This document shows, piece after piece, positions 1 through 5,794 of a DNA stretch of 9,726 nt. A program made the position numbers and the translations under genes. Below the pieces are notes generated by a model. It searched no databases and was not told the DNA's origin. It saw only the letters and a list, made by a program, of their open reading frames with translations. The stretch lies in assembly GCA_021779875.1 (NCBI GenBank), contig JAJXZV010000288.1:1-9726 (forward strand), given 5' to 3'. The DNA is from Pseudomonadota bacterium. GTDB taxonomy: Bacteria > Pseudomonadota > Gammaproteobacteria > Steroidobacterales > Steroidobacteraceae. Within the stretch, counting starts at the first letter, position 1. Each line of letters starts with the position of its first letter.

Positions 1-257
1 CGCACCGGCCAGCCGGCCGCGGCGAGCGCCGCGGCGGCGACGAAGCCGTCGCCGCCATTGTTGCCGGGACCGCACAGCACCGTCACCGGGCGGTGCGACC
101 AGCGGCGCCGAACCTCGTTCGCCACGGCCTCGCCCGCGTTCTGCATCAACCGCACCGAGGAGACGCCGGCGGCCGCGGCCGCGCGGTCGCTCTCGGCCGC
201 CTGCGCGGCCGTGAGCAGCGCGTTCGTCGGCAGCCGGCGGGCCTCGTCCCCGGTCAC
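1..257 (-). CDS. nnr: NAD(P)HX epimerase, YjeF_N domain (partial, runs off left edge)
   Basis: N-terminal 85 residues of a YjeF_N-family protein, which repairs damaged NADH/NADPH by epimerising R- and S-NAD(P)HX so that a dehydratase can restore the cofactor. Seen: a start region reading NALLTAAQAAESDRAAAAAG (residues 12-31), then VRLMQNAGEAVANEV, then the family hallmark GPGNNGGDGFVAA around residues 66-78, which forms the nucleotide/phosphate-binding loop after a beta strand (VTVLC). The start is a GTG at 257-255 that overlaps the TGA stop of the upstream VIT gene by 4 nt (GTGA), which implies translational coupling on the minus strand. Many bacteria fuse this domain to the ADP-dependent dehydratase NnrD. 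The window ends before that could be seen, so single-domain (nnrE) versus bifunctional (nnr) is undecided. Family assignment is firm. Confidence 0.9.
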   Translation of the reverse strand, partial: MTGDEARRLPTNALLTAAQAAESDRAAAAAGVSSVRLMQNAGEAVANEVRRRWSHRPVTVLCGPGNNGGDGFVAAAALAAAGWPV

Positions 258-952
258 ATGGGCATCCTGCCCGCGAGGGCGCCGATGCCCGCCGTCACCG
301 CCATGGCCAGGGCGCTCCACCAGAACACGCGCAACGCTCCCTTGAGCAGGTTCGCGCCGCCGGCCCGTGCCGAGAGGGCGCCGAGGCCCAGCAGGCACAG
401 CAGCGAGATGACGACCGTGGCGGGAATCAGCCGGTGCGGCGGCGCCAGCACGGCGACCGCCAGGGGCAGGGCCGCCCCGACCGCGAAGCTCGCCGCCGAC
501 GCCAGCGCCGCCTGCAGGGGCCGCGCCAGCATCGGGCCGTGCAGGCCCAGCTCGTCGCGCGCGTGGGCGCCCAGGGCATCGTGCGCCATGAGCTGCTCGG
601 CCGCCTGCGCCGCCAGCGCCCGGTCGAGTCCGCGGCGCACGTAGATCTCGGTGAGCTCGCGGCCCTCGCCCGCGAAATCGGTCGCGAGTTCGCTGCGCTC
701 GAGATCGAGCGCGGCGGACTCGGTGTCCGCCTGGGAGTGCACGGAAACGTATTCGCCGGTGGCCATGGACATGGCGCCGGCCACCAGGCCCGCCAGTCCG
801 CTCAGCAGCACGTTCTCGTGGCTGGCGTTCGCCGAGGCGACTCCCAGGATCAGACTGGCGGTGGAAACGATGCCGTCGTTGGCGCCGAGCACGCTGGCGC
901 GCAGCCAGCCGATGCCTTCGAGACGGTGGCTCTCAGGATGTCGAATCCGCAT
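254..952 (-). CDS. VIT1/CCC1-family Fe2+/Mn2+ transporter
   Basis: A 232-residue membrane protein of the VIT (CCC1-like) family, which moves ferrous iron or manganese out of the cytosol. Seen: the family signature GWLRASVLGANDGIVSTASL (residues 15-34), the second conserved block GAMSMATGEYVSVHSQADTE (about 58-77) and an acidic and basic helical cytosolic segment (about 78-135) with ELTEIYVRRGLD and DALGAHARDELG. This segment corresponds to the metal-binding helices between TM2 and TM3. Three further hydrophobic segments follow at about 145-225, ending in WWSALAMAVTAGIGALAG. Length and order match short bacterial members that lack a ferritin-like domain. The ATG at 952 has an AGGA at 965-962, 9 nt upstream. 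The gene is divergent from the oxidase (87-bp gap) and coupled to the epimerase by a 4-nt overlap. Metal preference cannot be read from sequence. Confidence 0.92.
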   Translation of the reverse strand: MRIRHPESHRLEGIGWLRASVLGANDGIVSTASLILGVASANASHENVLLSGLAGLVAGAMSMATGEYVSVHSQADTESAALDLERSELATDFAGEGRELTEIYVRRGLDRALAAQAAEQLMAHDALGAHARDELGLHGPMLARPLQAALASAASFAVGAALPLAVAVLAPPHRLIPATVVISLLCLLGLGALSARAGGANLLKGALRVFWWSALAMAVTAGIGALAGRMPM

Positions 953-1039
953 GCGGGAGATTCCTGTGGGTCGGAGAGTCCCAGTTTACATGGCCCGCGG
1001 CGCGGCCTGTCGCGGCACGCTATCATGGGACCCAGGAAC

Positions 1040-2302
1040 ATGCCGAATCTGTACCGGGAAACCGCGGAATCCGCACCGCCGACGCCGCCGCTCGCCGGGG
1101 ACGCGCGCGCCGACGTGACGATCGTCGGCGCGGGGCTCACGGGACTGTCGGCGGCCTTGCACCTCGCCGAAGGCGGTGCGAGCGTGGTTCTGCTCGAGGC
1201 CCAGGACGTGGGTCACGGCGCCTCCGGGCGCAATGGCGGCCAGGTGAATGCCGGCCTCAAGCTGGATCCGGACGTGGTCGAGCGAGATCACGGGCCGGAC
1301 CTCGGGGCGCGCATGAACGCGCTCGCCGGCGGCGCGCCGGATTTCCTGTTCGAACTCGTCGCCCGGCACGGCATCCGCTGCGAGGCGCGCCGCAACGGCA
1401 CGCTGCGCGTCGCCGTCCGCCGCCGGCACGCCGCAGCCGTCCGGGCCACTGCCGAGCAGCTCGAGCGGCGCGGCGCGCCGGTGCGCTATCTGGAGGGGCC
1501 CGAGCTCGGCGCGTTGATCGGCACCGAGCGGTATGGCGGCGGACTGTTCGATCGGCGCGGCGGCGATCTCAATCCCTTGAGCCTCGCGCGGGGTCTCGCG
1601 CGGGCGGCGGTCGCGGCGGGCGCCCGGATCCACGGCGGCACGCGGGTTCTGGAGGTGAGCCGCGCGGGGGCTTCGTGGCGGGCGCGAACGGCGTCGGGCG
1701 CGGTGACCACGGATCGCCTGGTGCTCGCGACCAACGGCTACACGGACGCGCTCTGGCCGGGTCTCGCGCGCAGCGTCGTGCCCTTGTTCGGCGCCATCGC
1801 GGCGAGCGCGCCGCTGCCCGAACCGGCGGCGAGCGCGGTGTTGCCGAGCCGCGCGGTGGTCTACGAGAGCGGCGCGATCACGGTGTATTACCGCGTCGAC
1901 GCGGCGAACCGGCTGCTGATCGGCGGCCGCGGCCCGCAGCGGGAGATCGGTGATGCCCGCTCCCTCGGCCACCTGCTGCGCTACGCACGCACGCTGTGGC
2001 CGGCGCTCGGCGAGCCGCCGTGGACGCATGCCTGGGGCGGGCGTCTGGCGATGACCGTCGATCACTACCCGCACGTGCACGAGCCCGCGCCCGGCGTGTC
2101 GGTGTGCCTGGGGTACAACGGCCGTGGCGTGGCGCTCGCAACGCGCCTCGGCGCGGCGCTGGCGCATCGCATCCTGAGGCCCGGCGGCCCGTTCGACATG
2201 CCGGTCACCGACGTGCGGACCATCGCATTGCACGGGCTGTGGCCCCTGGGGGTGCGGGCCGCGATCCTGCGCGGCCGGATCGCCGATTTCCTGGGGACCT
2301 GA
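1040..2302 (+). CDS. FAD-dependent oxidoreductase, DAO family (DadA/PuuB-like)
   Basis: A flavoprotein of the D-amino-acid-oxidase superfamily, closest in pattern to gamma-glutamylputrescine oxidase (PuuB) and related amine oxidases. It would oxidise a C-N bond of an amine or amino acid. Seen, numbering from the ATG at 1040: N-terminal motif YRETAE, Rossmann dinucleotide loop GAGLTG (30-35) with E53 at the end of beta-2, the PuuB-like segment GHGASGRNGGQVNAG (58-72), VLATNGYT (228-235) and a C-terminal FAD loop CLGYNGRGVALATRLG (356-371). Total 420 residues, usual for the family. An in-frame ATG at 1025 would add five residues. I prefer 1040 because TATCAT (1021-1026) is a plausible -10 element and GGGA (1027-1030) sits 9 nt before 1040. 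The stop is 25 bp from the stop of the convergent membrane gene. No puu or dad neighbours are present, so the substrate is unknown. Confidence 0.88.
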   Translation: MPNLYRETAESAPPTPPLAGDARADVTIVGAGLTGLSAALHLAEGGASVVLLEAQDVGHGASGRNGGQVNAGLKLDPDVVERDHGPDLGARMNALAGGAPDFLFELVARHGIRCEARRNGTLRVAVRRRHAAAVRATAEQLERRGAPVRYLEGPELGALIGTERYGGGLFDRRGGDLNPLSLARGLARAAVAAGARIHGGTRVLEVSRAGASWRARTASGAVTTDRLVLATNGYTDALWPGLARSVVPLFGAIAASAPLPEPAASAVLPSRAVVYESGAITVYYRVDAANRLLIGGRGPQREIGDARSLGHLLRYARTLWPALGEPPWTHAWGGRLAMTVDHYPHVHEPAPGVSVCLGYNGRGVALATRLGAALAHRILRPGGPFDMPVTDVRTIALHGLWPLGVRAAILRGRIADFLGT

Positions 2303-2327
2303 TCCGCGTCCGCCGGACCCCCGGGCT

Positions 2328-3911
2328 TCAATTGTCGGTATAGAACTGCCGCAACCGCCGCATGTCGATGATCACGTCGAATCGGCGGTTGGCCGGGAGC
2401 GAGGGCCCGGTCGAGAAATCGTACAGCTGATCGAGGTGCGCCACGTCCGGGTGCAGATCGCGCATGGCGCGCTTGAACATCTCCTTGGGCACCCACTCGG
2501 AGTTCGAGGACAGCGACCCGAACTCGTCGTGATAGATGGTCGCGGTGGAGATGTCGGCGGGCGTCGAGGCGATGGCGAAGATCCGCGGCCGGATCGGTCC
2601 GAGACGCACGTGCCGGGCGCCGCTCAGGATCAACTGCCACTCGTTGCCCTGGGGCACCGCGATCAGCGCGTAGGCGTGATGCTGGGCGGTCGACAGCGCC
2701 GCGCCGAGCGCGGCGACCGCCAGGAACTTCCGGGTGTTCGTGCCCAGCCGCTCGGTCATCAGGCGCACCGAGGCGACCAGGAAGCACAGCAGCACGGCCG
2801 TCATGGCGAAGATCGTCCGGTAGGTCGCGTAACGCTCCGAGGCCACCAGGCTCACGGTGAAGGCCACCGTCGGCAGCACACACAGGCCGAACAGCCACAC
2901 GAGACCGCGGCCGCGGCCGTACCGGCGCCACTCCACGACGGCCCCCGCGGCGAGGATCAGCCCGGCCAGGACGACGCAGCCGATGTACAGGGCGCGATTT
3001 CGATGGTGATCGTCGTTGAGCACGAACAGGCTGAGCGCGTTCGGCAGGGGCTCGCTGACGAACCACGCGAGCTTGTCGCCCCAGTGCTGCTCGAAGGCGA
3101 TCCGGGCGGATCGCACGAAGACGTGCGACGTGTACATGAGGCTCATGACGCCGTACGCGATCGCGAGCGCGGCGGCGAGGATGCCGAGATGCAGCAGCAG
3201 CCAGCGCGCGGTCACCGGCGCATCGCGGCGGCGGTCGCCGATCAGCCCGGCCGCGAGCGGCACGACGTAGAACATGGCGCTCGGCTGGTAGATGAGCATG
3301 CAGCCGACGATGAGCCCGAGGCCGATCATGCCCTGCCCGAGCGTGCGGCTGCGGCGCGCCGCGGGCGGCGCCCGCAGGGCGCCGTCGACGGCGAAATACG
3401 CCGCGAGGCTCAGCAGGGCCGTGAGCGCATAGGGCCAGCCGACCGCCCAGCCGGCGATCACCTGGGCGGCCGGCACCAGCGCCAGCAGCAGGGCGAGGCA
3501 CAGGCTGGTGTTGAACGACCAATGGCAGGCGCGCAGGGCGCGGAACATGACCACCGAGATCGCGCCGAGCAGCAGCGCGGCGCCGAACCGAAGCCACGCG
3601 AGGTTCTGCACGCTGGCCGCCTCGCCGTAGGTCGCCTGCAGCAGCCAGCCGTAGAGGGGCCGGGCGTGCGAGGCGCAGAACTGCAGCACCTTGCCGTGCT
3701 CCTCGAGCGCCTCGCGCAGGTTCGAGTAATCGTCCCGCAGACCGTAGTCATGGAAGGTGGCGGGCCAGTAGGTGACCAGGGGCACCAGGAACAGCGCCAC
3801 CGTGAGCATCCAGGCCTTCAAGCCGGCGGCGCCGGCTCGATCGGCGGCGGCCGCGCCGGCGGGCAGCGTCGAGGCGACCGCTTCCGAGAGGGCGGGTTCG
3901 GGGACGTTCAT
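2328..3911 (-). CDS. Polytopic membrane protein, GtrII-like (GT-C type) glycosyltransferase candidate
   Basis: A 527-residue integral membrane protein. A short hydrophilic N-terminus is followed by TM1 (about 33-50) and an outward loop with HDYGLRDDYSNLREALEEHG (54-73), holding D56, D60 and D61, then FCASHARPLYGWLLQ (78-92). About nine further hydrophobic stretches lie between about 105 and 420, with LIYQPSAMFY at 206-215 and SERYATYRTIFAM at 358-370. The soluble C-terminal tail (about 420-527) ends DVIIDMRRLRQFYTDN. Acidic residues in the first extracytoplasmic loop, an arginine-rich follow-on and a YQ motif in a later helix are the layout of GtrII-like and other GT-C lipid-sugar glycosyltransferases that modify O-antigen or cell-surface glycans. 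That is inference from pattern, not a certain family match. No gtrA/gtrB flippase or bactoprenol glucosyltransferase gene lies next to it. No strong ribosome site is visible before the ATG at 3911. It could also be a membrane protein of unknown function. Confidence 0.75.
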   Translation of the reverse strand: MNVPEPALSEAVASTLPAGAAAADRAGAAGLKAWMLTVALFLVPLVTYWPATFHDYGLRDDYSNLREALEEHGKVLQFCASHARPLYGWLLQATYGEAASVQNLAWLRFGAALLLGAISVVMFRALRACHWSFNTSLCLALLLALVPAAQVIAGWAVGWPYALTALLSLAAYFAVDGALRAPPAARRSRTLGQGMIGLGLIVGCMLIYQPSAMFYVVPLAAGLIGDRRRDAPVTARWLLLHLGILAAALAIAYGVMSLMYTSHVFVRSARIAFEQHWGDKLAWFVSEPLPNALSLFVLNDDHHRNRALYIGCVVLAGLILAAGAVVEWRRYGRGRGLVWLFGLCVLPTVAFTVSLVASERYATYRTIFAMTAVLLCFLVASVRLMTERLGTNTRKFLAVAALGAALSTAQHHAYALIAVPQGNEWQLILSGARHVRLGPIRPRIFAIASTPADISTATIYHDEFGSLSSNSEWVPKEMFKRAMRDLHPDVAHLDQLYDFSTGPSLPANRRFDVIIDMRRLRQFYTDN

Positions 3912-4060
3912 CGGCGGCCCGACCGGGGGTGCGGCACTGCATCAAGTGGCGTCGTCATAATAATTATCCATCGGGCGGACATTGACGGTCCTCGGCCGAT
4001 TGTAGACAGGGCCGGTGCCATAAATCCGTGCCCGGCTGCCGGTCCCAGGTTAAATCTGCG
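3912..4060. other. Divergent intergenic region with an AT-rich island
   Basis: Non-coding gap between the GtrII-like gene (minus) and the SRAP gene (plus). It contains an A/T-only run at 3957-3967 (ATAATAATTAT, including the self-complementary ATAATTAT at 3960-3967), which stands out against very GC-rich surroundings. On the minus strand GATAAT or TATTAT could serve as a -10 for the membrane-protein gene, but I see no convincing -35 at a proper distance. TACAAT on the minus strand (4004-3999) is an alternative with an equally poor -35. Confidence 0.4.
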
Positions 4061-4066
4061 TTAACC
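4048..4066. promoter_or_regulatory. Inverted repeat, candidate operator before the SRAP gene
   Basis: Perfect 6-bp arms GGTTAA (4048-4053) and TTAACC (4061-4066) separated by 7 nt. The right arm coincides with the proposed -35 hexamer of the SRAP promoter, a position where a bound protein would block RNA polymerase. It does not match the CTGT-N8-ACAG LexA pattern. The binding protein is unknown. Confidence 0.4.
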
Positions 4067-4089
4067 TTGCGATGCCGGCCGCGTAGAAT
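4061..4089 (+). promoter_or_regulatory. Candidate sigma-70 promoter of the SRAP gene
   Basis: TTAACC (4061-4066, four of six matches to TTGACA), a 17-nt spacer, and TAGAAT (4084-4089, five of six matches to TATAAT). Transcription would begin about 7 nt later, at about 4096-4098, which is the start codon itself. This would make the mRNA leaderless or nearly so. No Shine-Dalgarno sequence lies between the -10 and the ATG at 4098. Confidence 0.5.
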
Positions 4090-4097
4090 CTTCGGCC

Positions 4098-4769
4098 ATG
4101 TGCGGCCGCTACGTGTCGCCCGACGACGCCTCGATCGAGCGCGAATTCACCCTGGTCCACGCCGAGTGGCGGTTTCCGGCGAGCTTCAACGTGGCGCCGT
4201 CGCGGTCCGTTCCCGTGGTGCGCAGTCTCGGAGGCCACCCCGCGGGCGTGCTGATGCGCTGGGGTCTGGTGCCCCACTTCGCCAAGGGGATACCCGGCAA
4301 GTACAGTACGTTCAATGCACGCGCGGAGGGCCTCGCGCAGAGCGCGAGCTTTCGCGGGCCTTGGCGCGCCGGGCAGCGCTGCATCGTGCCCGCGCTCGGT
4401 TTCTACGAGTGGCACGTGAACCCGGACGGCGGCAAGCAACCGTTCTACGTGCACCTGACCGATCAGCCGATGTTCGGATTCGCCGGATTGTGGGAGCGGT
4501 CGCGCCGCGAGGACGGCACGGTGCTCGAGTCCTGCACGATCGTGACGCTGCCGGCCAATGCGCTGATGGCCGAGATCCACAACGCCAAGAAGCGCATGCC
4601 CGCGATCCTGCCGCGATCGCAGCGCACCGCCTGGCTCGAAGGCAGTGCGGAACAGGCGGCCGCGGCCCTGTTGCCCTATCCGGAGGCCGCGATGCGCGCG
4701 TATCCGGTGAGCCCGCGGGTCAACTCCCCGCGGCACGACGATCCTGCCTTGATCGATCCGATTCCTTGA
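4098..4769 (+). CDS. yedK: SOS response-associated peptidase, SRAP domain (YedK/HMCES)
   Basis: A 223-residue SRAP protein. The family senses abasic sites in single-stranded DNA and shields them by a thiazolidine DNA-protein crosslink formed through Cys2. Seen: MCGRY at the N-terminus with catalytic C2 (exposed after Met removal), FNVAPS with N31, MRWGLVPHFAK (53-63), FNARAEG with N73, R75 and E77, the FYEW motif with E104, and IHNAKKRMPAIL with H161 and R166. All residues expected for crosslinking and DNA-end recognition are present, so it should be active. IHN and RMP are separated by a three-residue AKK insertion relative to the common IHxRMP spacing; this looks like a family subtype rather than damage. 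The start is fixed by the need for Cys at position 2. It is convergent with the nsrR-like gene (15-bp gap). Confidence 0.95.
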   Translation: MCGRYVSPDDASIEREFTLVHAEWRFPASFNVAPSRSVPVVRSLGGHPAGVLMRWGLVPHFAKGIPGKYSTFNARAEGLAQSASFRGPWRAGQRCIVPALGFYEWHVNPDGGKQPFYVHLTDQPMFGFAGLWERSRREDGTVLESCTIVTLPANALMAEIHNAKKRMPAILPRSQRTAWLEGSAEQAAAALLPYPEAAMRAYPVSPRVNSPRHDDPALIDPIP

Positions 4770-4777
4770 TCGGTCCG
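4747..4777 (+). repeat. Imperfect 14-bp direct repeat across the SRAP stop codon
   Basis: CCTTGATCGATCCG (4747-4760) is repeated as CCTTGATCGGTCCG (4764-4777) with 13 of 14 identities, a 17-bp period. The second copy supplies the TGA stop of the SRAP gene. The period is not a multiple of three, so a duplication would have reset the reading frame at the C-terminus. It may simply be a chance GATC/CCG-rich similarity. Confidence 0.5.
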
Positions 4778-4794
4778 ACGCCCGTCAGTCGGCC
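4772..4794. terminator. Weak hairpin between convergent SRAP and nsrR-like genes
   Basis: GG(T)CCGAC at 4772-4779 pairs with GTCGGCC at 4788-4794, a 7-bp stem with one bulged T and an 8-nt loop. It covers the gap between two convergent stop codons, where a bidirectional terminator would be useful. There is no U-tract on either side, so intrinsic termination is uncertain. Confidence 0.3.
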
Positions 4795-5231
4795 AATGAG
4801 GCCGCCGCCGCCGCGGGCTGCGCGCGGCAGCTGATCCGGCTGATCTCGGCCAGGGTGCGCCGATCGAGCGCGCCCATGAATTCGTGCTGCGCCAGCTGCA
4901 CCGCATGCTGCAGTCCGCAGCACGAGACGAGCCGGCAGGCGCCGTCGCGGCTCGGCACGAGGCAATCGACCATCGGCAGGGTCTCGAAATCCCGCACCAC
5001 CTGCCCCACCGAGATGCCGGCCGCGGGCCGGCCGAGGGCGATCCCGCCGCCCTTGCCGCGCTGCGTGGTGAGATATCCCCGCTGCGCCAGACGGTTCACG
5101 ACCTTCATGAGGTGCGCCCGCGAGATCCCGTGGGCGCGCGCGATCTCGGCAATGGTCGCCGGCCGGCCCTCGCCTTGGGCCACGTACATGAGAACGCGCA
5201 GCGCGTAGTCCGAGAACTTCGTGAGTTGCAT
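4785..5231 (-). CDS. nsrR: Rrf2-family regulator, NsrR-type nitric-oxide sensor
   Basis: A 148-residue Rrf2 protein. NsrR uses a Fe-S cluster to sense nitric oxide and releases repression of NO-detoxification genes. Seen: the N-terminus MQLTKFSDYALRVLMYVA is nearly the NsrR consensus and carries D8, the aspartate cluster ligand known from Streptomyces NsrR. A winged helix follows with GISRAHLMKVVNRLAQRGYL (35-54) as recognition helix and RGKGGGIALG (58-67) as wing. The cluster loop has C90, C99 and a C104-C105 pair, then the NsrR-like tail FMGALDRRTLAEIS. Cys spacing x8 then x4/x5 is within the variation seen in NsrR, but the adjacent pair leaves it open which is the third ligand. IscR is less likely because its spacing differs. 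ATG at 5231, weak ribosome site. No NO-detoxification target (hmp, norB, ytfE) is in the window; the nearest upstream gene is SirB2-like. Confidence 0.82.
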   Translation of the reverse strand: MQLTKFSDYALRVLMYVAQGEGRPATIAEIARAHGISRAHLMKVVNRLAQRGYLTTQRGKGGGIALGRPAAGISVGQVVRDFETLPMVDCLVPSRDGACRLVSCCGLQHAVQLAQHEFMGALDRRTLAEISRISCRAQPAAAAASLAD

Positions 5232-5289
5232 GGCCTGGGCCCGGGATGGACTGGCGGGAGTATCGCGCGCCGCCGGCGGCCGATCTGTA

Positions 5290-5302
5290 CGTGGAAACCA
5301 CG
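5290..5302. promoter_or_regulatory. 13-nt inverted repeat upstream of nsrR-like gene
   Basis: CGTGG and CCACG (5-bp perfect arms) flank AAA, about 60 nt before the start codon. It could be a short operator or hairpin. It does not resemble the AT-rich NsrR consensus site of enterobacteria, so autoregulation is not shown. Confidence 0.22.
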
Positions 5303-5317
5303 GTAGGTGGAGGTCGA

Positions 5318-5332
5318 ACCCGCCGTGCGGGT
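5318..5332 (-). terminator. Short GC hairpin after the SirB2-like gene
   Basis: ACCCGC (5318-5323) and GCGGGT (5327-5332) form a 6-bp stem with a CGT loop, 27 nt past the sirB2-like stop on the minus strand. The stem is stable but there is no following U-run, so it is at best an inefficient terminator or processing hairpin that could partly separate marR-clc-sirB2 from nsrR. Confidence 0.3.
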
Positions 5333-5358
5333 CGTGCTGAACGCATTTCCGGCCGCGC

Positions 5359-5772
5359 TCAAGTCCCTCGGTGAATCAAGGCCAGCCAGCCCGCCGGCCG
5401 ATGAGCGACCGCAATCCCGACGATGAACCCGTAGACGGCGAGCGCCGCGGCGAATGCGGCCGCGCGGCCGGCGGTGGTCCGCGCGCGCTTCAGGGCCACC
5501 GTGCCCAGTGCGATGTACGCGGCGAGCCACAGGACCTTGGCGGTCAGCCAGCCGTCGACGAAGGGGTATTGGCGCAGGATCCGCGTGAGCAGCACGGCGG
5601 CCAGTATCAGCGCGGTGTCCACCACGTGGGAAGCGGTGCGCGCCAGGGCGTGATTGGCCAGCGCGGAGTTGCGGACGCGCAGCACGCCGCGGACCGCGAA
5701 CAGGCCGCCCGACAGACCCACGCAGCCGACGTGCAGCACGAGAATCGCGAGGTGGTGATCGGCGAGCGTCAC
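5359..5772 (-). CDS. SirB2-family small membrane protein
   Basis: A 137-residue protein with four predicted membrane helices: about 8-30, 47-65, 77-95 and 103-123. Family-like features seen are an N-terminal histidine-bearing helix (LAILVLHVGCVGLSGGLFAVRG), SHVVDTALIL (48-57), the lysine-containing WLTAKVLWLAAYIALGTVAL (75-94) and a short C-terminal tail. SirB2 proteins are small, of poorly defined role; the name comes from the Salmonella invasion-regulator locus and says little about biochemistry. Conserved His and Lys residues inside helices suggest a cofactor or small-ligand site, which is inference. The start is GTG at 5772 and the upstream sequence lacks a good Shine-Dalgarno. It begins 22 nt after the CLC stop on the same strand, consistent with co-transcription. 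Identification rests on pattern only. Confidence 0.75.
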   Translation of the reverse strand: MTLADHHLAILVLHVGCVGLSGGLFAVRGVLRVRNSALANHALARTASHVVDTALILAAVLLTRILRQYPFVDGWLTAKVLWLAAYIALGTVALKRARTTAGRAAAFAAALAVYGFIVGIAVAHRPAGWLALIHRGT

Positions 5773-5794
5773 GGACTGCGGAGGAGCTCAGCCT

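Larger units (their letters stand above)
5232..5358 (-). other. Spacer between SirB2-like and nsrR-like genes
   Basis: A 127-bp non-coding gap upstream of the nsrR-like start. It contains two short hairpins, CGTGG-AAA-CCACG at 5290-5302 and ACCCGC-CGT-GCGGGT at 5318-5332. No convincing -10/-35 pair was found on the minus strand; GATACT at 5259-5254 is the only weak -10. The gene could have its own promoter or be read through from the sirB2-like gene. Confidence 0.4.

Noticed and set aside
434..1039. Upstream extension of the oxidase frame
   Set aside because: It lies opposite the VIT gene and lacks any domain. The flavoprotein N-terminus (YRETAE, then the Rossmann fold) begins at the ATG at 1040.
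986..2233. Long minus-strand frame (415 codons) opposite the oxidase gene
   Set aside because: Arg/Ala/His-rich composition with no domain pattern. It is an antisense shadow caused by high GC at third positions of a well-recognised FAD oxidase gene.
2308..2318. GTCC-GCC-GGAC hairpin between the convergent oxidase and membrane-protein genes
   Set aside because: Only a 4-bp stem with no U-tract, too weak to call a terminator.
2065..3597. Second long minus-strand frame (510 codons) overlapping the GtrII-like gene
   Set aside because: It is the +1 frame of the same strand, Arg/Pro-rich, and extends into the convergent oxidase gene. The membrane-protein frame has the coherent helices.
2436..4064. 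Long plus-strand frame (542 codons) opposite the GtrII-like gene
   Set aside because: Composition rich in H, R, G, E and Q with no hydrophobic or domain structure, and it runs through the intergenic promoter area. It is a shadow frame.
4048..4066. LexA (SOS) box before the SRAP gene
   Set aside because: Despite the family name, the inverted repeat GGTTAA/TTAACC does not match the CTGT-N8-ACAG pattern, and I saw no other such site upstream of the ATG.
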